Assembly (NCBI GenBank): GCA_947497495.1
Contig: CANMGT010000001.1
Span: 372,001 to 436,000, forward strand
Length of the DNA: 64,000 bases
Direction: 5' to 3'
Source of the DNA: an uncultured Lentibacter sp.
GTDB taxonomy: Bacteria > Pseudomonadota > Alphaproteobacteria > Rhodobacterales > Rhodobacteraceae
Below, one piece after another: positions 42,762 to 52,938 of the stretch. Made by a program: the position numbers and the translations under genes. Every line of letters begins with the position of its first letter. The stretch's first letter is position 1. A model generated the notes under the pieces. That model searched no databases, was not told where the DNA came from, and saw nothing but the letters and a program-made list of their open reading frames with translations.

Positions 42762-44009
42762 CTAAGCCAGAAGCCGCGGATCGCTCCCCATGTCCAACCC
42801 GGGGAAGACCGCGGTTTCTATCAGGCTTTTGTCGAGCCCGAACAGGCTGCGCATAAGCCAACCCGAGTAAGCGCGCACATCGCGCGTTGGCATCAGGTCA
42901 CGCCCGCCATAGAGGCTTGCCTCGTCAAGCCCGGGCCAGTCGGCCCAGACGCGTTTGCCGCGCAACGCCCCCCCTGACATCACCATCAATCCGCCGGTTC
43001 CGTGGTCGGAGCCGCCATTGCCGTTGAGCTTGGCCGTGCGCCCGAATTCTGTCATCGCGACAACAGCCGTTTTGCCCCAGACATCGGCGCCCAACTCGTC
43101 TTTCAACGTTGTGACAACCTCGCCCAAGCGGTTGAGCGGGCGCACCAAAGCGCGGTCTTGCCGCGCGTGGGTGTCCCACCCGTTCAGCGAAAACGCGGCG
43201 ATGCGGCTGTCTGCGCGCAGCTTGCCCGCGGCAAACTCGGCGATCTGCCGGTGCCCGCCGCCTTTGGCCGCATTCGAGGCGTTCTGCGACATGGTGTTCA
43301 TCACCATTTCCGAGCTGCTCTCACCGCTCATGTCCATGGCCGGGCTGTCTTGCGACAACGCAATCGCTTCCGCGAAGGCCGACTCGAACAGCGGGTCATT
43401 TTCCATGGTGAGTTGAGCCAGTCGCGCACCCTGTTCGCTGAGCCCGTAAAGCCCCGATTCAGGCGACCAGTTGGCAACAGGTGCAGCCCCTTTCATCAGC
43501 CGCATGTCGCCACGCCCGACAGCATAGGCCGTCTCGCCGCTTGTGCCCGCATAGCTTTGCAGCAGGCGGTTCATCCAGCCGTCGCGCGCAATGCCACTCA
43601 CATCGACGCTGCCCGCTTCGAGCAGATCCTGCCCGTCAAAGTGACTGCGTTTGTCGCGGTAGGGCGTCGAAACGGCGTGGGCAAACCCGAGCTCGCCCGC
43701 CTGCCAGAGCGGCATCAAACCCGCCAGCGCGGGGTGCAAGGCAAAGAAACCGTCAAGGTCTTGCGGAGCATTCTGGCCGCCCATTTGCGCCTGTTCCTTG
43801 CGGCCACGCAGCTTGGCAAAGTCGGTGTCGCCGTAGGGGCGCACCACGTCAAGCCCGTCCATACCGCCCCGCAGGATGATCACAACGAGGCGGTTGTCCC
43901 ATCCGCCGCTGGCAAAGCTGACGGGTGTGAGAAACGGGCTCGCCGCTGCCGAGCAGCCAAGAGCCGTGAGAAACCGTCGTCGCGAAAGACCAGAATCAGC
44001 CATACTCAC
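42762..44009 (-). CDS. DUF1501 domain-containing Tat-exported protein
   Basis: A 415-residue protein with a twin-arginine signal (SRRRFLTALGCSAAASPFL) and the DUF1501 body: LVVIILRGGMDGLDVVRPYGD, FALHPALAGLMPLW, and a C-terminal AVVAMTEFGRTAKLNGNGGSDHGTGG reminiscent of alkaline phosphatase/sulfatase-fold metal sites. Function is unknown; it is exported and always found with DUF1800 proteins. Its start overlaps the DUF1800 stop by 4 bp, so the two are coupled. Confidence 0.88.
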   Translation of the reverse strand: MSMADSGLSRRRFLTALGCSAAASPFLTPVSFASGGWDNRLVVIILRGGMDGLDVVRPYGDTDFAKLRGRKEQAQMGGQNAPQDLDGFFALHPALAGLMPLWQAGELGFAHAVSTPYRDKRSHFDGQDLLEAGSVDVSGIARDGWMNRLLQSYAGTSGETAYAVGRGDMRLMKGAAPVANWSPESGLYGLSEQGARLAQLTMENDPLFESAFAEAIALSQDSPAMDMSGESSSEMVMNTMSQNASNAAKGGGHRQIAEFAAGKLRADSRIAAFSLNGWDTHARQDRALVRPLNRLGEVVTTLKDELGADVWGKTAVVAMTEFGRTAKLNGNGGSDHGTGGLMVMSGGALRGKRVWADWPGLDEASLYGGRDLMPTRDVRAYSGWLMRSLFGLDKSLIETAVFPGLDMGSDPRLLA

Positions 44010-45400
44010 ATCCTTTGAAACGCGGGTGAGGCCAAGATCAGCCCCACGCCTGTTACCCTGTCTTCCGCCGCTTTCGCCGCGAACAAAACCCGTTCTGAAG
44101 CACGCCCGCCCAGCGCATGGCCGACAAACTCGCGCGGATCAGGCAAGTCGGGCTGCAACAGCGAGGGCGCGCTCATCGCCCAGCCGACGCGCGCGGCAAG
44201 CCGCTGCGGTGTGATCCACTCGGCGTCATCCTCGGGCCAGCCGTCGGGGCCAAGGGGCTGCTGCCATGTCTGCCCCATTAGGCGCAGAGGCACGGTGAAG
44301 TTATCGCGAATTGCGTCCCAGTCGTTCAGGGCAATCGCTTCTGTCGAGATCGACAGCGCGCGCAAGGCCGAGCCGATAAAGTCGATCGGTTGTTTGATGT
44401 TGCCTCCTTCGGGCAACCAGGATGCGGGGTGTTCAAGCAGCGCCTGCGTCAGCACGCCAAGGTGCCCGCCGCTGGCCAGATAGCGCTCTTCAAGATGCCT
44501 GACCAGCTTGGCATCAGGGGTGTCCGAAACGAAGTGCTTGGCCAGTTTTGTCGCCAAGTGGCGGGCCGTGTCGGGGTGCACGGCAAGGCGCTCAAGAACC
44601 GCATGCACGTCGGCAAGCTTGGCAGCACCGCCGCCGTAACGCTCGCCCAGCACAAGCTCGGCTCCGGGCTGGGCATAGTCGGCGCGAAAGCCGAACTGGC
44701 CTTGGCCGTTGTATGTCATCCCCGTCAGAAGCTCGGCGAGCTCTGTCACGTCGGTCTGGGTGTAGCTGCCGTGAACCCCGAGCGTGTGCAACTCAAGCAA
44801 CTCGCGCGCGAGGTTTTCGTTGAGGCCACGCCCCTTGCGGCGGGATTCTTTCTTGAGGCCAACCGTGCTGTCGGGCCCGATGGAATACTTCTGATCGAGG
44901 TATTGCAGCATGACGGGCTGCGCGATTACCTCTTTGAGCATATCGGCGAAATACCCCGTCAGATGCGGGCGAATGGCGCTTTCAATATAGGGCGAGGTCG
45001 CGCGTTTCATCACGCTCACCTTGCCCTGTGCGGTAAAGTGATCCCCCCAGAAAAACGCCAGCCGTTCGCGCAAACCGTCACTGGTAAAGGCGCGGCGGCG
45101 AAGGGTTTGCCAGAGCCAACGGTCTTTGGCTTTGCGGGCGCGGCGTTTTTCGACCTTGATGGCTTTGTCGGCTTTTGCGGCCTCTTCGGAGCCACGGTTC
45201 TGCCGCCGCACACGCCAATGCTCGGTGACGCGCGCTATGCGCTCGGCAAAGTCATCGAACGGCTCGATCTTGTAGCGTTTCGCAGCCTTATCGGCCCCAT
45301 TGAGGCGGCGCATCATGTCGTCAATGTCGCTGGGGCCACGCAGCCTTGGCGACAGGCCCGTTCCAAAGCGGATCTCGGCAAGTTCTCGGTTAAATGTCAC
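44006..45400 (-). CDS. DUF1800 domain-containing protein
   Basis: A 464-residue protein of the DUF1800 family; GTG start at 45400. Conserved features are RERLAFFWGDHFT, LNENLARELLELHTLGVHGSYTQTDVTELAELLTG, and ASWLPEGGNIKQPIDFIGSALRAL. No signal peptide is obvious, so it may be exported with the Tat-dependent DUF1501 partner encoded next. Function unknown. The pair lies between the pilin-like gene and aspS. Confidence 0.88.
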   Translation of the reverse strand: MTFNRELAEIRFGTGLSPRLRGPSDIDDMMRRLNGADKAAKRYKIEPFDDFAERIARVTEHWRVRRQNRGSEEAAKADKAIKVEKRRARKAKDRWLWQTLRRRAFTSDGLRERLAFFWGDHFTAQGKVSVMKRATSPYIESAIRPHLTGYFADMLKEVIAQPVMLQYLDQKYSIGPDSTVGLKKESRRKGRGLNENLARELLELHTLGVHGSYTQTDVTELAELLTGMTYNGQGQFGFRADYAQPGAELVLGERYGGGAAKLADVHAVLERLAVHPDTARHLATKLAKHFVSDTPDAKLVRHLEERYLASGGHLGVLTQALLEHPASWLPEGGNIKQPIDFIGSALRALSISTEAIALNDWDAIRDNFTVPLRLMGQTWQQPLGPDGWPEDDAEWITPQRLAARVGWAMSAPSLLQPDLPDPREFVGHALGGRASERVLFAAKAAEDRVTGVGLILASPAFQRM

Positions 45401-45442
45401 GCATGCTGCTCCGGTTTTCAGGCAAGTCTAGCACAATAAAAA

Positions 45443-45472
45443 ACGCGCGCGAGCCTTTCGGCACGCGCGCGT
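45443..45472 (-). terminator. Rho-independent terminator of aspS
   Basis: A 9-bp stem ACGCGCGCG/CGCGCGCGT with an inner GCC/GGC extension and TTTC loop, 21 bp past the aspS stop; on the minus strand it is followed by TTTTTTATT (plus 45434-45442). Confidence 0.88.
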
Positions 45473-45493
45473 GATTGTTGGGCAAGAGAGCGC

Positions 45494-47344
45494 TTATTCC
45501 TGTGGGATAACCCGCAGGTGAAGCTCCATAAGCTGCTCTGACATCGGCTCATTTGGCGCATTCATCATCAAGTCTTCGGCGCGTTGGTTCATCGGGAACA
45601 TGATGACTTCACGGATGTTCTGCTCGTCTGCGAGCAGCATAACCATACGGTCGATGCCAGCCGCGCAGCCGCCGTGGGGCGGAGCACCATACTGGAAGGC
45701 GTTGACCATGCCACCAAAGCGCTTTTCGACTTCGTCCTTGCCGTAACCGGCAATTTCGAAGGCTTTGAACATGATCTCGGGCTTGTGGTTCCGGATCGCG
45801 CCGGAGACCAGCTCGTAGCCGTTGCAGGCGAGGTCATACTGGTAGCCCAGCACTTTGAGGGGGTCGCCCTCAAGCGCCTCCATGCCGCCTTGGGGCATCG
45901 AGAACGGGTTGTGTTCAAAGTCGATCTTGCCGGTTTCTTCGTCTTTTTCGTAGATCGGGAAGTCCACGATCCAGCAGAAAGCGAAGCGGTCTTTGTCGGT
46001 GAGGCCAAGCTCGTCGCCGATAGCCACGCGCGCTTTGCCTGCGACTGTTTCAAACTGCTTTGGCTTGCCGCCAAGGAAGAAGGCTGCGTCGCCGACGCCA
46101 AGGCCGAGCTGCTGGCGGATGGCTTCCGTGCGCTCGGGGCCAATATTTTTGGCAAGCGGGCCTGCGGCTTCCATGCCGCCTTCCACTTCGCCAGCTTTCA
46201 TCTTGGCCTGCGCTTCTTTCACGGTGATGCCGAGTTCCTGCGCCACGCTATCTGCGGTTTTCTCGCGCCAGAAGATGTAGCCCATGCCAGGCAGGCCTTC
46301 TTTTTGCGCGAAGGCGTTCATGCGGTCGCAGAACTTGCGCGAACCGCCTGTTGGCGCGGGGATGGCGCGCACTTCGGTGCCGTCTTGCTCGAGAAGCTTG
46401 GCGAAGATCGCAAAACCAGAACCGCGGAAATGCTCGCTACAGTCCTGCATCTTGATCGGGTTGCGCAAGTCGGGCTTGTCGGTGCCATACCATTTGGCGG
46501 CGTCGCGATAGCTGATCTGCGGCCATTCGCTGTCAACCTTGCGGCCCTTGCCGAACTCTTCAAAGACGCCCTGCATGACAGGTTGGATGGTGTCGAACAC
46601 GTCTTGCTGCTCAACAAAGCTCATCTCGAGGTCAAGTTGGTAGAAGTCGGTTGGCGAGCGGTCAGCGCGCGGGTCTTCGTCGCGGAAACACGGCGCGATC
46701 TGGAAGTATTTGTCAAAACCCGAAACCATGATCAGCTGTTTGAACTGCTGCGGCGCCTGCGGCAGCGCGTAGAACTTGCCGGGGTGCAGGCGCGACGGCA
46801 CCAAAAAGTCGCGCGCGCCTTCGGGCGAGCTGGCTGTGATGATCGGCGTTTGATACTCGCGGAATTCCTTGGCCCACATGCGTTTGCGGATGCTTGCGAC
46901 CAAGTCGGAGCGCAGGTGCATGTTGGCTTGCATCTTCTCGCGGCGCAAGTCGAGGTAGCGATAGCGCAGGCGCGTTTCTTCGGGGTATTCCTGCTCGCCA
47001 AACACCATCAGCGGCAGTTCGGCAGCCGAGCCGAGCACTTCGATGTCGCGGATAAACACCTCGACTTCGCCAGTTGGCAGCTTGGGGTTCACAAGGTCAG
47101 CGTCGCGGGCTTTCACTTCGCCGTCGATGCGAATGCAATACTCTGCGCGCACCGCTTCAACGGCTGCGAAAGCCGGGCTGTCGGGGTCACACAACACCTG
47201 TGTGATGCCGTATGTGTCGCGCAAGTCGATGAACAGGATGCCGCCGTGATCGCGAATGCGATTGACCCAGCCCGAGAGGCGAACGGTTTCACCAACGTTG
47301 GCTTTTGTCAGGTCTGCGCATGTTTGGCTGCGGTAGGCGTGCAT
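45494..47344 (-). CDS. aspS: Aspartyl-tRNA synthetase (bacterial type)
   Basis: A 616-residue class II synthetase; ATG 47344 gives the family N terminus [14 protein letters not shown]-fold anticodon domain (about 1-110, [19 protein letters not shown]), catalytic core with motif 2 [24 protein letters not shown] and motif 3 [13 protein letters not shown], and the GAD domain in between. About 25-30 residues (about 361-390, rich in Ala, Glu and Lys) are inserted in the GAD domain relative to the ~590-residue E. coli enzyme. It charges tRNA-Asp; many alphaproteobacterial AspRS also charge tRNA-Asn, which GatCAB then amidates. Confidence 0.96.
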   Translation of the reverse strand: MHAYRSQTCADLTKANVGETVRLSGWVNRIRDHGGILFIDLRDTYGITQVLCDPDSPAFAAVEAVRAEYCIRIDGEVKARDADLVNPKLPTGEVEVFIRDIEVLGSAAELPLMVFGEQEYPEETRLRYRYLDLRREKMQANMHLRSDLVASIRKRMWAKEFREYQTPIITASSPEGARDFLVPSRLHPGKFYALPQAPQQFKQLIMVSGFDKYFQIAPCFRDEDPRADRSPTDFYQLDLEMSFVEQQDVFDTIQPVMQGVFEEFGKGRKVDSEWPQISYRDAAKWYGTDKPDLRNPIKMQDCSEHFRGSGFAIFAKLLEQDGTEVRAIPAPTGGSRKFCDRMNAFAQKEGLPGMGYIFWREKTADSVAQELGITVKEAQAKMKAGEVEGGMEAAGPLAKNIGPERTEAIRQQLGLGVGDAAFFLGGKPKQFETVAGKARVAIGDELGLTDKDRFAFCWIVDFPIYEKDEETGKIDFEHNPFSMPQGGMEALEGDPLKVLGYQYDLACNGYELVSGAIRNHKPEIMFKAFEIAGYGKDEVEKRFGGMVNAFQYGAPPHGGCAAGIDRMVMLLADEQNIREVIMFPMNQRAEDLMMNAPNEPMSEQLMELHLRVIPQE

Positions 47345-47519
47345 CTGTCTATCCTTTAAAGGGGCTCGTAAGCGTCGGGCTGATACACATGCTAGGGCGC
47401 GAAAAGTCAAGCCATGTGGCCTGAAAGACTCGCCTGACAACAGGAATTGCGGCGGTTTCTATTCAGCCATGCGCGAATGTGCCATTCAGGGCGCAATAAT
47501 AACGAGCGGTTCGAATTAC

Positions 47520-48791
47520 ATGCAGCGTCTGGCTTACCCTATCTTCGCCCTGATCTTCGCGGGAATATTTATCCCCCAGTTTATCAACTCCCCCTCGATT
47601 GACCTTACCGCGCTTTACGTCGCGGGCTATGCTGCCGCGAGTGGTATGCCCGAGGCTATCTATGCCGTGCACCCCGAGTTTTTGAACCCCGAAGCGCCTG
47701 CTGTGCTGGAGGCGCTCAAGGCCGAGATCGGCCTCGTCGGGCACCAGACAGTTCCCTACATCTACCCGCCGCTTTGGGCTTGGTTGATTGCGCCGCTGAC
47801 ACAAGCCGTGAGTCACGCCACCTTTGTCAAAGCCGCTCTGGTGATGCACATCGGCATGTTGATTGCAGCTGTTGGCCTGTCATGGCGGATCGTCCGCCCA
47901 CATGGGCTAAAGTTCGAGCATTGGGTGATCGTCGGGTTTGTAATTCTGGCAACGTCGGCCCCCGCCTATCAGGCCATGTTCCAAAACCAGCCCCAGATCA
48001 CCACGCTTTTTCTGGTGTTACTGGCTTTCGAGCGCTACCGCTCGGGTGCCTTTGCGACGGCTGGCGCCATTCTGGCGATCGCCGCTGCCTTCAAGCTTTC
48101 GCCGCTCTTTCTGGTGCTGATTTTCCTGCTCGAGCGCAACCTGCGCGCCACTGTTTCCTTTGTGCTGGTGGGGGCGCTGCTGGGCCTCTCAAGCCTCGCT
48201 CTGGCAGGTTTTCAGGCGCATTTCGACTTTCTGGCACTGCTGGGCCGCATCGACGGGCTGACCATTCTGGACAAGACAAACTACGCGCCAGAGCTGTTGA
48301 TATTCCAGCTCAGCGGATTGCTGACAGGCAATGATCCGTCGAACTGGAACATGGCGCAAGCCACCACATGGCCCGAGCCTTTCTGGCTCTCGACACTGAT
48401 GGGAGCGATGATGCTGGCGGCTTTGGCTGCGCTGATCCTGATGCGGCCACGGCTGGTTCCGGGGACGGCTGTGCCTGTGCTGCTTATGGGTTTCTCCCTC
48501 GCCACCGCCCTGTTCGGCCCGATCTCTTGGGCGCACTACTTTGTTCTGCCTCTGCTGATGTTGCCGACGTTTTTTCACGTCGTCTCGCCGCGTTCGGCGT
48601 GGAAGGTCATCGCCGTGACGCTGGTGCTTCAAAGCTTCCCTGCCTACATCGTCTATTTCAAGCTCAGCTCGGCCTTTTACGTGACAACGTTGATGGGCGT
48701 ATTGTGCTACCTTGGCTTGCTGGTTGTTCTGGTCGGCGCTGTCTTGCGGGCAGTGCGCTTTGAGCCCGAAGTTCCGTTGCATTACCGCTAG
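47520..48791 (+). CDS. GT87 (DUF2029) family mannosyltransferase-like membrane protein
   Basis: A 423-residue polytopic inner-membrane protein with roughly ten hydrophobic segments, matching the DUF2029/GT-C fold (YPPLWAWLIAPL, NQPQITTLFLVLLAFERYRSGAF, GAILAIAAAFKLSPLFLVLIFLLER). Such enzymes move mannose or arabinose from a polyprenyl carrier to an acceptor outside the cytoplasm; the acceptor is unknown. ATG 47520 is preferred because it begins with the first helix, though the RBS is weak; ATG 47469 is possible. Single gene between divergent aspS and carB. Confidence 0.75.
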   Translation: MQRLAYPIFALIFAGIFIPQFINSPSIDLTALYVAGYAAASGMPEAIYAVHPEFLNPEAPAVLEALKAEIGLVGHQTVPYIYPPLWAWLIAPLTQAVSHATFVKAALVMHIGMLIAAVGLSWRIVRPHGLKFEHWVIVGFVILATSAPAYQAMFQNQPQITTLFLVLLAFERYRSGAFATAGAILAIAAAFKLSPLFLVLIFLLERNLRATVSFVLVGALLGLSSLALAGFQAHFDFLALLGRIDGLTILDKTNYAPELLIFQLSGLLTGNDPSNWNMAQATTWPEPFWLSTLMGAMMLAALAALILMRPRLVPGTAVPVLLMGFSLATALFGPISWAHYFVLPLLMLPTFFHVVSPRSAWKVIAVTLVLQSFPAYIVYFKLSSAFYVTTLMGVLCYLGLLVVLVGAVLRAVRFEPEVPLHYR

Positions 48792-48822
48792 GCGCTTACT
48801 GGGGCAAAACGCCCTAGTTTTA
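48788..48822 (+). terminator. Possible weak terminator before carB
   Basis: CTAGGCG pairs with CGCCCTAG (one bulge) followed by TTTTAGG at the end of the GT87 gene. Weak, as the loop is about 15 nt. Confidence 0.35.
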
Positions 48823-48915
48823 GGCTTGCGTCCAACCCTGCGATAGTTATAACCCAGGACTGTTTGCGCGCACTCGCCTGCGTGCATTTCTGCTGCATAT
48901 ATGATGGGGGCCACC

Positions 48916-51900
48916 ATGCCGAAGAGAGACGATATCAAATCGATCATGATCATTGGTGCGGGGCCTATTATTATCGGCCAGGCCTGCGAATTTGACTATT
49001 CGGGCGCACAGGCCTGTAAAGCGCTCAAGGAAGAGGGCTACCGCGTTATTCTGGTGAACTCGAACCCGGCCACCATCATGACCGATCCGAACATGGCCGA
49101 CGCGACTTACATCGAGCCTATTACGCCGGAAGTTGTTGCCAAGATCATCGAGAAAGAGCGCCCCGACGCGCTTTTGCCTACGATGGGCGGGCAGACGGGC
49201 CTCAACACCTCGCTCGCACTCGAAGAGATGGGCGTGCTTGAAAAATTCAACGTCGAGATGATCGGCGCAACGCGCGACGCGATCGAAATGGCGGAAGACC
49301 GCAAGTTGTTCCGCGAAGCGATGGACCGTCTCGGCATCGAGAACCCGAAAGCGACGATCGTGACAGCGCCAGACGGCGACCTTGATGAAGGTGTCAAAAT
49401 CGCGCTTGAGGCGATTGAAGAGATCGGCTTGCCAGCCATCATCCGCCCCGCCTTCACGATGGGCGGCACAGGCGGCGGCGTGGCCTATAACCGCGAAGAT
49501 TATATCCACTTCTGCCGCACCGGCATGGACGCCTCTCCTGTGAACCAGATCTTGGTTGATGAGTCGCTTCTGGGCTGGAAAGAATTCGAGATGGAAGTTG
49601 TGCGCGACAAGGCCGACAACGCCATCATCGTCTGCGCGATTGAAAACATCGACCCTATGGGCGTGCACACAGGCGACAGTATCACAGTCGCCCCAGCCCT
49701 CACGCTGACCGACAAAGAATACCAGGTGATGCGCAACCACTCGATCGCCGTTTTGCGCGAGATCGGCGTGGAAACAGGCGGTTCAAACGTGCAATGGGCC
49801 GTGAACCCTGTCGACGGGCGCATGGTTGTCATCGAGATGAACCCGCGGGTATCGCGCTCCTCAGCACTTGCCTCAAAGGCGACAGGCTTCCCGATTGCCA
49901 AGATCGCGGCGAAGCTCGCCGTGGGCTACACGCTGGACGAGCTCGACAACGACATCACCAAAGTGACGCCCGCGAGCTTTGAGCCGACCATCGACTATGT
50001 CGTCACGAAAATCCCTAAATTCGCGTTTGAAAAATTCCCCGGCTCAACGCCCTATCTGACGACAGCGATGAAGTCGGTTGGCGAAGTCATGGCGATCGGC
50101 CGCACGATCCACGAGAGCTTGCAAAAAGCGCTGGCCAGCATGGAATCAGGCCTAACCGGCTTCGACGAGGTCGAGATCGAAGGCGCGCCAGACAAGGCCG
50201 CCGTCATCAAGGCAATCAGCCAGCAAACGCCTGACCGGATGCGCACCATCGCCCAAGCCATGCGCCACGGGCTGTCTGATGAAGAAATTCACGCCACCAC
50301 AATGTTTGACCCGTGGTTTCTCGCCCGCATTCGCGAGATCGTTGACGCAGAAGAAGGCGTGCGCACCAACGGCTTGCCGCAAGACGAGCAAGGCCTGCGC
50401 GCTCTCAAGATGCTCGGCTTTACCGATGCGCGCCTCGCCACGTTGACAGGCTTCAAAGAGCAGGACGTGCGCAAAGCCCGCCACGCAAAAGGCGTGACGG
50501 CTGTCTTCAAACGTATCGACACCTGCGCCGCCGAGTTTGAAGCGCAAACGCCTTACATGTATTCAACCTACGAAGCCCCGATGATGGGCGACGTCGAATG
50601 CGAAGCGCGGCCTTCCGAGCGCAAGAAAGTTGTCATTCTTGGCGGCGGACCAAACCGCATCGGTCAAGGCATCGAGTTTGATTATTGCTGCTGCCACGCC
50701 TGCTATGCACTCGCGGATGTTGGCTATGAAACGATCATGATCAACTGCAACCCGGAGACGGTTTCGACCGATTATGACACCTCTGACAGGCTTTACTTTG
50801 AGCCGTTGACCTTCGAGCACGTGATGGAGATCCTGCGCGTTGAGCAGGAAAATGGCACGCTGCACGGCGTTATCGTGCAGTTCGGCGGACAGACGCCGCT
50901 GAAAATCGCGCAAGCCCTGCAAGACGAAGGCATCCCTATTTTGGGCACGACGCCCGACGCGATTGACCTCGCGGAAGACCGCGAGCGCTTTCAGGCACTG
51001 GTCAACCAGCTTGGCCTCAAGCAGCCGAAAAACGGCATTGCCAGCACCGACGCGCAGGCCCTGGCGATCGCGGAAGACATCGGCTTCCCACTGGTCATCC
51101 GCCCGTCCTATGTGCTTGGCGGCCGCGCGATGGAAATCGTGCGCGACATGGCACATTTGGAACGCTACATCTCGGAAGCTGTTGTCGTTTCCGGCGACAG
51201 CCCGGTGCTTCTGGACAGCTACCTCTCAGGCGCCATCGAGCTTGACGTTGACGCACTTTGCGACGGTAAGAACGTGCATATCGCAGGTGTGATGGAGCAC
51301 ATCGAAGAGGCTGGCGTTCACTCGGGCGACTCTGCGTCATCGCTGCCGCCCCACTCGTTGAGTGCCGAGATCATCAAGCAGATCGAAGAGCAGACAGTTG
51401 CGCTGGCCGTTGCGCTTGAAGTCAAAGGCCTGTGCAACGTGCAGTTCGCGGTGAAAGACGACGAGATTTACCTCATCGAAGTCAACCCGCGCGCCTCGCG
51501 CACTGTGCCGTTTGTGGCCAAGGCAACAGACAGCGCGATTGCTTCGATCGCGGCACGCCTGATGGCAGGCGAGACACTGGCCGACTTCCCACAACGCCCG
51601 CCCTATCCGACAGACGCGGTTCCCGGAACGATCAAAAACACCGACTCCATGTCACTTGCCAACCCGAACATGCCTTGGTTCAGCGTCAAGGAAGTGGTAC
51701 TGCCCTTCGCCCGCTTCCCCGGCGTTGACACGCTGCTTGGGCCGGAAATGCGCTCGACTGGTGAGGTCATGGGCTGGGATCGCTCCTTCCCCCTCGCTTT
51801 CCTGAAAGCACAGATGGGCGCGGGCACCGAACTGCCACATGAAGGCCGCGTGTTCTTCTCGATCAAAGACGCCGACAAAACACCGCAACTGGTGGAAACT

Positions 51901-52230
51901 GCGCAGATCCTGATCGGGCTTGGCTTCGCGCTCACCGCGACAAACGGCACCGCCGCCTTCCTCAAGGAACACGGCATCGAGTGTGGCGTCGTCAAGAAAG
52001 TATACGAGGGGCGGCCAAACGTTGTCGACATGCTCAAAGACGGGCAAATCCAGCTGTTGATGAACACAACAGAAGGCGCAGCCGCCGTCGAAGACAGTCG
52101 CGAAATCCGCTCTGTCGCGCTCTACGACAAGATCCCCTACTACACGACAGCGGCTGGCGCGCACTCAGCCGCACTGGCCATGAAAGCCCGTGCAGAAGGC
52201 GACATAACGGTGACGAGCCTGCAGGGCTGA
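48916..52230 (+). CDS. carB: Carbamoyl-phosphate synthase large subunit
   Basis: A 1,104-residue protein starting [16 protein letters not shown] at ATG 48916 (GATGGGGG upstream; ATG 48901 is in frame but atypical). Two homologous ATP-grasp halves: the first (about 1-400) makes carboxyphosphate ([32 protein letters not shown]); the second (about 570-950) phosphorylates carbamate ([37 protein letters not shown]). The last ~150 residues are the MGS-like allosteric domain. With CarA, not in this window, it makes carbamoyl phosphate for arginine and pyrimidines. The RluA-type gene starts 5 bp after the stop. Confidence 0.97.
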   Translation: MPKRDDIKSIMIIGAGPIIIGQACEFDYSGAQACKALKEEGYRVILVNSNPATIMTDPNMADATYIEPITPEVVAKIIEKERPDALLPTMGGQTGLNTSLALEEMGVLEKFNVEMIGATRDAIEMAEDRKLFREAMDRLGIENPKATIVTAPDGDLDEGVKIALEAIEEIGLPAIIRPAFTMGGTGGGVAYNREDYIHFCRTGMDASPVNQILVDESLLGWKEFEMEVVRDKADNAIIVCAIENIDPMGVHTGDSITVAPALTLTDKEYQVMRNHSIAVLREIGVETGGSNVQWAVNPVDGRMVVIEMNPRVSRSSALASKATGFPIAKIAAKLAVGYTLDELDNDITKVTPASFEPTIDYVVTKIPKFAFEKFPGSTPYLTTAMKSVGEVMAIGRTIHESLQKALASMESGLTGFDEVEIEGAPDKAAVIKAISQQTPDRMRTIAQAMRHGLSDEEIHATTMFDPWFLARIREIVDAEEGVRTNGLPQDEQGLRALKMLGFTDARLATLTGFKEQDVRKARHAKGVTAVFKRIDTCAAEFEAQTPYMYSTYEAPMMGDVECEARPSERKKVVILGGGPNRIGQGIEFDYCCCHACYALADVGYETIMINCNPETVSTDYDTSDRLYFEPLTFEHVMEILRVEQENGTLHGVIVQFGGQTPLKIAQALQDEGIPILGTTPDAIDLAEDRERFQALVNQLGLKQPKNGIASTDAQALAIAEDIGFPLVIRPSYVLGGRAMEIVRDMAHLERYISEAVVVSGDSPVLLDSYLSGAIELDVDALCDGKNVHIAGVMEHIEEAGVHSGDSASSLPPHSLSAEIIKQIEEQTVALAVALEVKGLCNVQFAVKDDEIYLIEVNPRASRTVPFVAKATDSAIASIAARLMAGETLADFPQRPPYPTDAVPGTIKNTDSMSLANPNMPWFSVKEVVLPFARFPGVDTLLGPEMRSTGEVMGWDRSFPLAFLKAQMGAGTELPHEGRVFFSIKDADKTPQLVETAQILIGLGFALTATNGTAAFLKEHGIECGVVKKVYEGRPNVVDMLKDGQIQLLMNTTEGAAAVEDSREIRSVALYDKIPYYTTAAGAHSAALAMKARAEGDITVTSLQG

Positions 52231-52235
52231 GCGCC

Positions 52236-52883
52236 GTGTCAGACGCCTACAACCCGCCGAATGATCCGCTCGATGTGGTCTATGAAGACCACGAGCTGAT
52301 CATCGTCAACAAGCCTTCGGGCCTGCTGTCGGTGCCTGGAAAAGGTGAGCACTTGGCGGACTGCCTCATCGCCCGTGTGCAGGCGGCCTTTCCCGGCGCT
52401 CTGCTGGTGCATCGGCTTGATCGGGACACTTCAGGCGTGATGGTGTTTGCCGCAAGCCGCCATTCGCAGCGACACCTTGGTTTGCAGTTCGAGAAACGCC
52501 AGATCAAGAAGGCCTATATAGCGCGTGTGAGCGGGCAGCTGGAGCCGAAAGAAGGCACGGTTGATTTGCCGCTGATTGTCGATTGGGAGAACAGGCCACG
52601 GCAGATGGTTTGCCACGAGACGGGTAAACAGGCTGTCACCGACTGGAAAGTTTTACGATCGGACGAAAGTGAAAGCCGTGTGCGCCTGTTCCCCAAGACG
52701 GGCCGAAGCCACCAGCTGCGCGTGCATATGCTCGCGCTTGGGCACCCCATTTTGGGCGATCCGTTTTATGCTGAGGGGGCCGCCCTGGAACATCCGCGGC
52801 TTATGCTCCACGCGGAAGAGCTGCGCCTTCGCCACCCCGATGGCGGCAAAGGCACACGCTTTTTTGTGAAGGCCCCGTTTTGA
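52236..52883 (+). CDS. RluA family pseudouridine synthase
   Basis: A 215-residue pseudouridine synthase, GTG start 5 bp after carB. The catalytic loop HRLDRDTSGVMV holds the active-site Asp; KAYIARVSG and RSHQLRVHMLALGHPILGDPFYA are conserved. It lacks the N-terminal S4 domain of RluC/RluD and is short, like RluA/TruC-type enzymes that act on rRNA or tRNA uridines. The open frame extends leftward into carB, but that part is antisense-free overlap in another frame and is rejected. Substrate unknown. Confidence 0.9.
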   Translation: MSDAYNPPNDPLDVVYEDHELIIVNKPSGLLSVPGKGEHLADCLIARVQAAFPGALLVHRLDRDTSGVMVFAASRHSQRHLGLQFEKRQIKKAYIARVSGQLEPKEGTVDLPLIVDWENRPRQMVCHETGKQAVTDWKVLRSDESESRVRLFPKTGRSHQLRVHMLALGHPILGDPFYAEGAALEHPRLMLHAEELRLRHPDGGKGTRFFVKAPF

Positions 52884-52934
52884 GGCGGGGCCAAGGATTT
52901 TTGAAAATCCTTACAAATTTCTTGCAAGAAATTT
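52871..52934. repeat. Block of three consecutive inverted repeats (likely terminator/intergenic repeat element)
   Basis: Three hairpins follow head to tail: GGCCCCG/CGGGGCC (52871-52892, overlapping the end of the RluA gene), AAGGATTTT/AAAATCCTT with a 2-nt loop (52893-52912), and the perfect 20-bp palindrome AAATTTCTTGCAAGAAATTT (52915-52934), which ends 4 bp before the aldehyde dehydrogenase stop codon. The genes converge here, so it can end both. Similar arrangements may recur in related genomes; only this copy is visible here. Confidence 0.75.
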
Positions 52935-52938
52935 GGTG

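Noticed and set aside
45584..47359. 591-codon open frame antisense to aspS
   Set aside because: It is a mirror of a well-conserved gene in GC-rich DNA, and its product has no domain-like pattern.
51981..52235. Open frame upstream of the RluA-type gene inside carB
   Set aside because: It overlaps the conserved MGS domain of carB in another frame; the RluA similarity begins at the GTG at 52236.
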